Source: Armatimonadota bacterium
Lineage (GTDB): Bacteria; Armatimonadota; SYMT01
NCBI GenBank assembly: GCA_020696885.1
Contig: JAJFMS010000194.1
Coordinates: 1 to 6,631, forward strand
Length of the DNA stretch: 6,631 nucleotides
Direction of reading: 5' to 3'
Position 1 is the stretch's first letter; every line of letters begins with the position of its first letter. Below are positions 1 through 5,840 of this stretch, in pieces. The translations under genes and the position numbers were made by a program. The notes below the pieces were generated by a model that worked only from the letters and a program-made list of their open reading frames with translations, had not been told where the DNA came from and did not search any database.

Positions 1-79
1 GGTGCTTTTGTGGGCGAGCCCCGCGGTCGTCGTGCGTCCGTAGGGCCTCGCGATGACCGTTCGTCAGCGCGCTGCCACG
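1..79. other. Spacer downstream of holA, cut by the window edge
   Basis: This stretch follows the holA stop codon and is truncated by the window edge. I see no gene in it. It has one imperfect inverted repeat (14-22 with 43-51, eight of nine pairs, 20-base loop). That could be a hairpin in the holA transcript, but no U-run follows it on the minus strand, so I do not call an intrinsic terminator. Whether the operon continues to the left cannot be seen. Confidence 0.4.
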
Positions 80-1228
80 CTACCGCCGGCCCCGCGTGCC
101 GCCTCCGTAGCCACCGCCGCCGGAGTAGGGAGGGCGGCCCGCTTCTGGCTGCACCGTGTCGCAGAGGGAGACGAGGAACACCTCAAGGGCCATGTCCGGG
201 TCTTCGATCCCATACTCCCAGCCCTTGGTGCCCGCGTCCAGCACCGCGAGGCGGTCCAGCGCCTGCTGGAGGTGCGCCCAGCTAATCTGGCGCGCCTGGC
301 CCCACAGCTTGTTGCGCTGCCACTCGGATTGGGTCCCCTTGAACAGCCGGGCTTCTTCCGGAAGCGCGTCCAGCAGCTCGGGAGGCACGCTGGCCGGGTC
401 GTCCTTCGCGTTGACCCGCCGCTCCTGCAGAAACTTCGCCTGGGCCACCTGCCGGAGCGTCTTCGCCAGCATCGGGAGGATCTGCTGCACCACCGTGCCG
501 CTCTCGCGGAGGTCGCGCAGCACGTTGATCGCCTGCCGCCGGTCGCCCTTCATCATGGCATCCAGCAGGTGCCAGATGCTGTCGTCCGGCGGGGGCGCCA
601 CCAACTCCGTGACGTCGTTGATGCTGATGGAGGTCCGGTCGCCCACGTAGGAGATCAGCTTGCGGACCTCGTGGACGAGGCGCTGGGAATCCGCGCCCAC
701 CCGGTTGGCGAGCTGGGCGGCTGCCGGCCCGGCGAGCTTCTTACCTCCCAGCGCCGCCTCGCTCACCGCCAGTTCGGCCATCTCTTCCGGCTTGAGCGCG
801 GAGAACTGCTTCACCGTGCCGTTCGCCTTGATGGCGGCCATCAGCTTCTCGCCGAACGGGGACCGGCCGCGGCGCTCGTCCGAGTCGTCCGCGTAGACCA
901 TCAGGATCAGCGTCGCGAACTCCGGCAGCGTGGCGATCCCCTGCGCCAGCGTGTCCTGCGTGCGCTGGTGGCGCGGCCCCCGCAGCCGGCCCGCGTTCAG
1001 CACGATCACCACCCGGCGCTCCGAGAACATCGCGCGGTCGCGAGCGGCGTGGAGGATCGCGTCGCCGGACATCCCGGAGTTGGAGGCGTCCAGGTACTCC
1101 ACGTCCAGGTCCCGGTCTTCCGCCGGCACCAGCTCTTCGATGAGCTGCTGCAGCGCCTCGCGCTTGCGCAGCTCTTCCTGGCCCCACAGGAGGTAGACGC
1201 GCGAGTTCTTGGTCTTCTTCGCCGCCAT
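80..1228 (-). CDS. holA: DNA polymerase III subunit delta (HolA), with Gly/Arg-rich tail
   Basis: This is the delta subunit of the clamp loader, the cytoplasmic complex that opens the beta sliding clamp and loads it on primed DNA. It has 382 residues, somewhat longer than the usual 330-345. The N-terminal domain opens with VYLLWGQEELRKREAL (11-26), the family's 'YLLYGED.F...EAL' start. MFSERRVVIVLNA (67-79) and FATLILMVY (104-112) match the clamp-binding, AAA+-like fold. As expected for delta there is no Walker A motif. The middle domain shows VGADSQRLVHEVRKLISY (177-194) and a DDSIWHLLDAMMKGD stretch (215-229). The collar domain fills about 235-358. Residues 365-382 form an unusual Gly/Tyr/Arg-rich tail. 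The ATG shares its A with the TGA of the upstream gene (TGATG), and a weak GAAGGGA ribosome site lies seven bases ahead, so translational coupling is likely. Family assignment is firm from motifs and length. Confidence 0.93.
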   Translation of the reverse strand: MAAKKTKNSRVYLLWGQEELRKREALQQLIEELVPAEDRDLDVEYLDASNSGMSGDAILHAARDRAMFSERRVVIVLNAGRLRGPRHQRTQDTLAQGIATLPEFATLILMVYADDSDERRGRSPFGEKLMAAIKANGTVKQFSALKPEEMAELAVSEAALGGKKLAGPAAAQLANRVGADSQRLVHEVRKLISYVGDRTSISINDVTELVAPPPDDSIWHLLDAMMKGDRRQAINVLRDLRESGTVVQQILPMLAKTLRQVAQAKFLQERRVNAKDDPASVPPELLDALPEEARLFKGTQSEWQRNKLWGQARQISWAHLQQALDRLAVLDAGTKGWEYGIEDPDMALEVFLVSLCDTVQPEAGRPPYSGGGGYGGGTRGRR

Positions 1229-3384
1229 CAGGCGGTCCCTTCGATAGCGGGCTGGGCGGCCGGCCTGGGCTGCTTCTCACGCTTGCGGGCAGGGGCAAAC
1301 CGGGTGAGCGTAACCAGCAGCTCCGTCGCCAGCCGGGGGCCATCCTCCGGCTGGGTGGTGGCGTACTGGGACTGCTCATAAAGCTGGGTGAGCGCTTCCA
1401 GCGCCTGGACCGCCTCGGGCGCGTCGGACCACGGCTCCCGCAGGCTCGCCAGGTATTCCCGGGGGGTCATCCAGGGCTCGCGGCGCCACCCGCGGTTATC
1501 CAGCAGGCGCAGCGCCCGGGCGTAGGTCAGCGCCACCACGCCTCCCGGTGTGGCGGCCAGGGTGCGTTGGGAGCGGATCCGCTGGATGACGTGCAGGCGG
1601 AACCAGGTCCAGCCGGCGTAGCCGACCATCGCCAGGGTCGTCACCACCACCACGAGGAGTAGAACCGCATCCAGGCCGCCGCCGCCGATGTGGGCGAAGG
1701 CGCCGCGCAGCCGGTACCAGGTGGAGGCCAGGGCGTTCTCCTTGATCGAGGAGATGGAAGGCGCGGGATCGAACGGCACCCACCCGAGCCCGGCGAAGAA
1801 CGCCTCCACCCACATGTGCGAGTGCGCCTGCCGGACGATGAAGCCGCCGGAGGGAAGCTGCTCTTCCAGCACGTAGCCCACCGCCACGCGGGCCGGGATC
1901 CCCACGGAGCGGCACATCACCGCCGTGGCGGTAGCCGCCAGGTCGCACGCGCCGCGCTTGGACTTGAAGAGGTAGTGGGCGGTGGCGTCCACCCCGGGCG
2001 GGGTCACCTCTTCCTGCAACGTGTAGGTGCAGTTCTTCTCGATGTAAGCGATGATCGCCGTGACCCGGTCGTACGGGTTGGCGATCGCGTGGGTGACCTC
2101 GCGGGCGAGCTGGCTCACCGGAAGCGCGCTGTTCGGCAGCTCCAGGGACTCCGGGTCCGAGAACGACGCCAGGTCCACGGGTGGGGCGGCGCGCAGCTCC
2201 TCCGGGGCGTAATCGCGGACCCTGGAGAGGACCTCGAACGTCACGTTCGGCCCGCGGTGCCCGTCGCCGCTCACCGTGCCGTTGCCGTGCAGGCGGAGGC
2301 GAGACATCGGGTAATGGACTTCGCTGATGGTGCCGGAAGCGGGGATCCCCGCCTGCCCGTAGCCTTGTGTTACGAAGAACTGCCTGATCGGACGGGCCTT
2401 CTCCTGGCTGCGCTGGGGGACCGGATGCCGGAACATCTCGTAGACCGGCGGGGTGCTGCCTTGCAGCGGGAGCGCCACTTCCACTTTTTCATGCGCCGTG
2501 ATGTCCGCGCTGTTCTGGTACGGATCGGCGCGCCACTCTCGACCGGTGTATCGGCTGAAGACGCCGGTCCGCAGCTTGCCGGGCTCCTCCGTATACACCT
2601 CGTAGACCGGGCTCTGGCTCAGTTGGATCGGCCCCTGGCCCACCGGCGCCTGGTTCTGGGTGTTGTTGGTGAAGTTCTGCAGCAGGCGCCGGTTCAACAT
2701 CGGCACCACGAACGGCGAAAACTCCCGGAATACCGGTTGGATGAGCAGCGGGAAGGCCAGAGCCGCCCCCGCGACGGCCAGCGTGAACCCCCAGGCGGTG
2801 AGCAGGTGGAGGGTGGCGGCCCGGTTGGCCCGGCCCATGCGGGCGGACCGGCGCACGTGGGCCTCATAGCCGGTGATGAACAGCGATCCCAGCAGCGACA
2901 GACCGAAGAAAAGCGGGACCTCCGCGTTCGGGTTGCTGCTGCCCACCAGCGCCAGCATCGTGATTGGGGGCACCGGGCTGAACAGCAGCGAGGTGTTCGT
3001 GACCAGGGTGAACGTGCGGAGCACCGCGAGCATCGCCACGATCAGGGCGGTCGCCATGTCGGGAGGCTGGCCCGCCAGGCCGGTCTGCAGACCCACCAGC
3101 GGGCTGCCGAGCAGCGCCTGCTGGAGCACGAAGGCGGAGCCGAGGATCATCACCGGGTAGAACACCGTTTCGGGCGCCACCTTGGCCCGGCGCAGCGCCG
3201 CACTGACGATGTGCCCCACGATGGTGAGCACTGCCCATACCGGCGTCCAGCCGGTGTCCGTGATGGTCACGCCCACGGCGCCCACCCCGGCCAGCGTCAC
3301 CACGCAGCTCGCCAGGTAGAGCGGGATCGCGCCCGCCCAGTCCTGCTCCTGCCGGTCCGAACCGTTCTGAATTGCTGCCTGCAC
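1228..3384 (-). CDS. TgpA-type membrane transglutaminase-like protein (DUF3488 / transglutaminase core / DUF4129-like)
   Basis: This is a 718-residue membrane protein with a transglutaminase-like cysteine enzyme domain, probably facing the outside of the inner membrane. Six or seven hydrophobic segments fill the N-terminus (about 22-41, 48-63, 73-91, 112-127, 133-147, 157-172, 196-215). They are followed by a soluble domain at about 216-570. The enzyme core has the expected triad: Cys480 in KRGACDLA, His523 in AHSHMWVEAFF, and Asp539 in GWVPFDPAP, with GIPARVAVGY (495-504) between. One more membrane helix (571-595) leads to a cytoplasmic DUF4129-like tail with the TPREYL motif (640-645). Length and layout match TgpA proteins. 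The start is GTG, chosen because AGGAGA lies seven bases upstream. It sits 17 bases after the DUF58 stop and overlaps holA by one base. The reaction could be transglutamination or proteolysis, and the substrate is unknown. Confidence 0.88.
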   Translation of the reverse strand: MQAAIQNGSDRQEQDWAGAIPLYLASCVVTLAGVGAVGVTITDTGWTPVWAVLTIVGHIVSAALRRAKVAPETVFYPVMILGSAFVLQQALLGSPLVGLQTGLAGQPPDMATALIVAMLAVLRTFTLVTNTSLLFSPVPPITMLALVGSSNPNAEVPLFFGLSLLGSLFITGYEAHVRRSARMGRANRAATLHLLTAWGFTLAVAGAALAFPLLIQPVFREFSPFVVPMLNRRLLQNFTNNTQNQAPVGQGPIQLSQSPVYEVYTEEPGKLRTGVFSRYTGREWRADPYQNSADITAHEKVEVALPLQGSTPPVYEMFRHPVPQRSQEKARPIRQFFVTQGYGQAGIPASGTISEVHYPMSRLRLHGNGTVSGDGHRGPNVTFEVLSRVRDYAPEELRAAPPVDLASFSDPESLELPNSALPVSQLAREVTHAIANPYDRVTAIIAYIEKNCTYTLQEEVTPPGVDATAHYLFKSKRGACDLAATATAVMCRSVGIPARVAVGYVLEEQLPSGGFIVRQAHSHMWVEAFFAGLGWVPFDPAPSISSIKENALASTWYRLRGAFAHIGGGGLDAVLLLVVVVTTLAMVGYAGWTWFRLHVIQRIRSQRTLAATPGGVVALTYARALRLLDNRGWRREPWMTPREYLASLREPWSDAPEAVQALEALTQLYEQSQYATTQPEDGPRLATELLVTLTRFAPARKREKQPRPAAQPAIEGTA

Positions 3385-3391
3385 CGTCGAT

Positions 3392-3397
3392 TCTCCT
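3392..3397 (-). promoter_or_regulatory. Ribosome binding site of the TgpA-like gene
   Basis: AGGAGA on the minus strand lies seven bases before the GTG at 3384. It is a strong Shine-Dalgarno sequence inside the 17-base gap after the DUF58 stop codon and decides the non-ATG start. Confidence 0.75.
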
Positions 3398-3401
3398 GGG
3401 C

Positions 3402-4601
3402 CTATCCTAGCAGATCACGGACGAGGGTGTCGTTTCGGTGGAGGCGGATCACGGGAGTGCGCAGGCCTTCCAGCTCCCGTGCCGAGCGGTCCCAATCGCT
3501 GGGTTGACCCGCGTCGCTGTCGATCAGGGCGTAGACGACCGGCCGCAGCCGCACCGCCTGCAGGTACTGAACCGTCGCCAGTAGCTCGTCTCCTGGCGCT
3601 GCCGTCAGCCAGCAGACCACGCTGCCGGGCTCCAGGTGCGGCGCCACCCGGCGCAGCTCTGCTGCCACGGAGGCGTCCGTGGTGCCCTGCATCCGGGCGA
3701 GGGTCTCCAGGAGCACCGGCATCGCCTCGGAGCCGCGCTGGCCCATCGGGCGCTGCCCGGCGCTGCCCGGCACCAGCAGCCGGACCGAGTTGTTGGCGGC
3801 GAGGATCTCCGTCGCCAGCGATGCCGCGAGGCCGGCCGCCAGGTCCAGCGTGCTCCCGCCCGGCAGGCTCCGCTCGTGGCGCTGCTCCGTATCCACCGCG
3901 ATCAGCGCGTTGCGAGACTCCTCCGCTTCCCATTCCACCACCGCCAGGCTGCCCCGCCGGGCCGTGGTGGGCCAGTGCACGTGGCGCAGTGGATCGCCGG
4001 GGCGGTATTCGCGGATCCCGAAGAAGCTGGTGCCCTCACCTTTCCGGCTGGCGCTGTCCAGCGGCGCGGAGCCGCCTCCCAGCTCCGGCACCATCACGTG
4101 CGGCGGCAGCGCCACCACCCGCGGGTAGACCAGGATCTGCGTGCTGACCGGCAGCGAGGCTTCCTGATCGCAGAGGCCGAGCAGATCGGTGCTGTGCACC
4201 CGCACCGCCGCAATGGTGTGGACGCCCCGGCGCCGGAGGTGGACCTGGTATTCCACCTGGTCCTGCCCGCCCGGGGCCAGGTGAATCGGCAGCGGCTCCC
4301 GGTCCTCTGCCTCCATCCCGGCCGGCAGCACGTCACGCACGGAGAGGTGCAGCTTGGGCAGCGAGCCCTGGTTGATGGCGGTTAACCGGATCGGCACCAC
4401 CTCTCCCTGGTGGGCCGCCGGCGGCACCTCCCGCGTCACCAACAGGCCGCGGCGCTCCATCTGCGCGAACAGCTTGCTTCCGTACGGCAGTAGGAACAGC
4501 ACGCCGGCCATCCAGTAGAGCTGCGAGACGTTCAACACCCAGGCGACCAGCGTAATCGCAACGGCGGCCAGGTAAACGGTGAGCAGCTTGGTTCGGGTCA
4601 T
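3402..4601 (-). CDS. DUF58 domain-containing membrane-anchored protein
   Basis: This 399-residue protein is of the DUF58 family, commonly encoded between MoxR ATPases and transglutaminase-like proteins. It probably links the ATPase to the membrane partner. Two hydrophobic segments at about 6-22 and 25-40 form an N-terminal membrane hairpin. A beta-rich region follows (about 55-165). The family signature FFGIREYRPGDPLRHVHW (193-210) runs on into TTARRGSLAVVEWE (212-225). The C-terminal half (about 230-399) corresponds to the von Willebrand A-like fold. Its metal-binding DxSxS motif is not intact: the equivalent strand ends in AVDTEQ (235-240), so metal binding is doubtful. The ATG is the only reasonable start because an in-frame TGA lies seven codons upstream, yet no Shine-Dalgarno sequence precedes it. 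The gene carries a 10-base tandem duplication at 3751-3770. Family assignment is firm; molecular function is inferred from neighbours. Confidence 0.9.
   Translation of the reverse strand: MTRTKLLTVYLAAVAITLVAWVLNVSQLYWMAGVLFLLPYGSKLFAQMERRGLLVTREVPPAAHQGEVVPIRLTAINQGSLPKLHLSVRDVLPAGMEAEDREPLPIHLAPGGQDQVEYQVHLRRRGVHTIAAVRVHSTDLLGLCDQEASLPVSTQILVYPRVVALPPHVMVPELGGGSAPLDSASRKGEGTSFFGIREYRPGDPLRHVHWPTTARRGSLAVVEWEAEESRNALIAVDTEQRHERSLPGGSTLDLAAGLAASLATEILAANNSVRLLVPGSAGQRPMGQRGSEAMPVLLETLARMQGTTDASVAAELRRVAPHLEPGSVVCWLTAAPGDELLATVQYLQAVRLRPVVYALIDSDAGQPSDWDRSARELEGLRTPVIRLHRNDTLVRDLLG
3751..3770. repeat. Tandem 10-base direct repeat inside the DUF58 gene
   Basis: Two adjacent identical copies of CGCTGCCCGG lie within codons for the loop around residues 278-288. 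Ten is not a multiple of three, so the copies are read in different frames (PGSA, then GQR). Gain or loss of one copy would shift the frame. Confidence 0.7.
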
Positions 4602-4602
4602 G

Positions 4603-4626
4603 TTCAGGTATTCAGGTGTTCAAGCG
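4603..4626. repeat. Three tandem octamers before the DUF58 start
   Basis: TTCAGGTA, TTCAGGTG and TTCAAGCG follow one another on the plus strand. The first two differ by one base and the third is diverged. They occupy the place where the DUF58 gene's ribosome site should be, from two bases upstream of its ATG. Confidence 0.6.
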
Positions 4627-4664
4627 GGGTGAGAGCATGGCAGCACCGGTCTGCGCACCTGAAT
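4610..4664 (-). promoter_or_regulatory. Possible leader hairpin ahead of the DUF58 gene
   Basis: ATTCAGGTG (4610-4618) and CACCTGAAT (4656-4664) are perfect nine-base complements. Inside the 37-base loop, GCAG (4640-4643) can pair with CTGC (4651-4654) around a seven-base loop. In the leftward transcript this structure would end eight bases before the DUF58 start codon, so it could affect translation. There is no U-run to make it a terminator. One arm overlaps the octamer array, so it could also be a by-product of repeat spread. Confidence 0.35.
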
Positions 4665-4690
4665 CTTACTCTTACGCGCATCCCGTGCAA
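4663..4690 (-). promoter_or_regulatory. Weak internal promoter candidate for the DUF58 gene
   Basis: On the minus strand TTGCAC (4685-4690) and TAAGAT (4663-4668) are 16 bases apart, a weak sigma70-type match. If used, it would give the DUF58, TgpA and holA genes a supply of transcript independent of the MoxR promoter. The match is poor and could be chance. Confidence 0.2.
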
Positions 4691-4712
4691 TCGCAGGCTC
4701 GGCCACCATGCC

Positions 4713-4768
4713 ACCGTTCCCGCTCCCGCACCCCCAATACTCCCATACTCCATTGCTCCATCACTCCC
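4713..4768 (-). repeat. Degenerate G-rich octamer array after the MoxR stop
   Basis: Read on the minus strand from 4768, the sequence divides into octamers: GGGAGTGA, TGGAGCAA, TGGAGTAT, GGGAGTAT, TGGGGGTG, CGGGAGCG and a remnant GGAACGGT. The first four are clear copies of a KGGAGTAT-like unit and the rest are diverged. The array starts five bases past the MoxR stop codon, so it lies in the transcribed spacer of the operon. No gene is visible in it. Confidence 0.5.
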
Positions 4769-4773
4769 CGGTC

Positions 4774-5727
4774 TCACGCCGCGGTGACCATCGGAATCGG
4801 CACCTGCCGCAGCAGGTCCCGGATCACCTGGCCGGCGTCGATGCGGCGCATGCGAGTTTCGGGGTGGGTGATGAGGCGGTGCGCCAGCACCGCTTCCGCC
4901 AGCTCCTTCACGTCGTCCGGCAGTACGTGGGTGCGGCCGTGCATGGCGGCGTAGGCCTGGGAGCAGTGGAGGAGGTCCAGGGAGCCGCGCATGCTGGAGC
5001 CGAGCACGAGCTGCGGCGACTCCCGGGTGGCGCCCACCAGGTCTACGATGTATTCCCGCACCGGCAGCGAGACCTCGACGCCCTGCACCACTGTTTGCAG
5101 CGCCTGGAGCTCCTCCACCGTGATCACGGGCCGGAGGTGGTCGATCGGATGCCCGTGGGCCTGCCGGCCCAGGATCTCGACCTCTTCCCGCGGTGCGGGG
5201 TAGCCCATCGAGAGCCGCATCACGAAGCGGTCGAGCTGGGATTCCGGCAGCGGGAAGGTGCCCTGGTACTCCACGTTATTCTGGGTGGCGATGACGAAGA
5301 ACGGCCGGGGCAGCGGGCGTGTAATGCCGTCCGCGGTCACCTGGAACTCTTCCATCGCCTCCAGGAGGCTGGACTGCGTCTTCGGGGTGGCGCGGTTGAT
5401 CTCGTCCGCCAGCACCACGTTTGCGAAGACCGGGCCGGTGTGGAAATTGAACTCCTGCGTCTTCTGGTTGAAGATGGACGTGCCGGTGATGTCGGCCGGC
5501 AGCAGGTCCGGGGTGAACTGGATGCGCCGGAACTCACCGTCGATGCACTTCGCGATGGAGCGCGCCAGCATCGTCTTTCCGGTCCCCGGCACGTCTTCCA
5601 CCAGCAGGTGCCCGTTGGAGAGCAGCGCCACCAGCGCGTGCTCGATCACGGGCCGCTTCCCGACGATGACCGTCTCAATCTCATCGATCACGCGCTGGAG
5701 GGAGGGCCGGAGGTCTGCGATCTGCAT
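4774..5727 (-). CDS. MoxR-family AAA+ ATPase
   Basis: This 317-residue cytoplasmic ATPase is of the MoxR family, whose members act as chaperones that activate or assemble partner proteins, often together with von Willebrand A-like or DUF58 partners. Length is normal for the family. Walker A is DVPGTGKT (45-52), Walker B is VVLADEINR (104-112), sensor 1 lies in VIATQN (145-150), and the arginine-finger region is PLPESQLDRF (159-168). The C-terminal AAA_lid_2-type helical domain has sensor 2 Arg247 in GSSMRGSL, where the family usually has Pro before the Arg. The ATG at 5727 is supported by GAGGAGA six bases upstream. It is the first gene of the leftward operon and divergent from the protease gene, with a 172-base spacer before the DUF58 gene. 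Family assignment is very firm; the client is presumably the DUF58/TgpA pair, by context. Confidence 0.95.
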   Translation of the reverse strand: MQIADLRPSLQRVIDEIETVIVGKRPVIEHALVALLSNGHLLVEDVPGTGKTMLARSIAKCIDGEFRRIQFTPDLLPADITGTSIFNQKTQEFNFHTGPVFANVVLADEINRATPKTQSSLLEAMEEFQVTADGITRPLPRPFFVIATQNNVEYQGTFPLPESQLDRFVMRLSMGYPAPREEVEILGRQAHGHPIDHLRPVITVEELQALQTVVQGVEVSLPVREYIVDLVGATRESPQLVLGSSMRGSLDLLHCSQAYAAMHGRTHVLPDDVKELAEAVLAHRLITHPETRMRRIDAGQVIRDLLRQVPIPMVTAA

Positions 5728-5733
5728 GAAGGG

Positions 5734-5740
5734 TCTCCTC
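5734..5740 (-). promoter_or_regulatory. Ribosome binding site of the MoxR gene
   Basis: GAGGAGA on the minus strand lies six bases before the ATG at 5727. It is the strongest Shine-Dalgarno sequence in the window and confirms this start. Confidence 0.8.
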
Positions 5741-5783
5741 GACGGGGGTTCGATGGTTGGGGGCGGGGAACGAGCCGGGTGTA

Positions 5784-5797
5784 TCTTCGAGCGAACA
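5784..5797. promoter_or_regulatory. Small palindrome in the divergent promoter region
   Basis: TTCG-AG-CGAA (5786-5795) is a short palindrome with one extra outer pair (T5784 with A5797). It overlaps the -35 position expected for the rightward TATAAT box and lies in the leader of the leftward transcript. It could be an operator, but its size makes chance a real possibility. Confidence 0.2.
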
Positions 5798-5810
5798 ACC
5801 CGCTTCCCCT

Positions 5811-5840
5811 TATATAATTGAGATGCTTCCGGACCCGCAA
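5811..5840 (-). promoter_or_regulatory. Candidate promoter of the MoxR-DUF58-TgpA-holA operon
   Basis: On the minus strand TTGCGG (5835-5840) and TATATA (5811-5816) are 18 bases apart. Transcription would start near 5804 and leave a leader of roughly 77 bases before the MoxR ATG. It is the best sigma70-like match upstream of this operon. The -35 element would lie inside the first codons of the protease gene if that gene starts at 5823. Confidence 0.35.
5813..5818 (+). promoter_or_regulatory. Perfect TATAAT -10 box for the protease gene
   Basis: TATAAT stands out in very GC-rich surroundings. No convincing -35 sequence lies 16-18 bases upstream. Its end is four bases before the ATG at 5823, so transcription would start at or within a few bases of that ATG, which fits a leaderless mRNA. 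Alternatively translation begins at the ATG at 5874. Confidence 0.5.

Noticed and set aside
14..51. Inverted repeat after holA as an intrinsic terminator
   Set aside because: The stem has a mismatch and a 20-base loop, and the minus-strand transcript after it lacks a U-run.
53..1381. Long plus-strand open frame opposite holA
   Set aside because: It is a mirror of high GC codon use. The product is rich in Arg, His, Leu and Gly with no recognisable domain, while the minus strand is clearly holA.
1690..3507. 605-codon plus-strand open frame opposite the TgpA-like gene
   Set aside because: It lies antisense to a protein with an intact catalytic triad and membrane segments. Its own translation is low-complexity, Arg/His-rich and unlike any family I know.
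4708..5817. Plus-strand open frame opposite the MoxR gene
   Set aside because: It is antisense to a protein with all AAA+ motifs, and has no ribosome site or domain of its own.
5753..5821. Small 22-codon open frame in the divergent region
   Set aside because: It starts with ATG but has no good ribosome site, crosses the likely promoter, and shows no recognisable features.
5757..5822. Extended TTG start for the protease
   Set aside because: It lies upstream of the TATAAT box, has no ribosome site, and would place acidic, non-signal residues before the hydrophobic segment.
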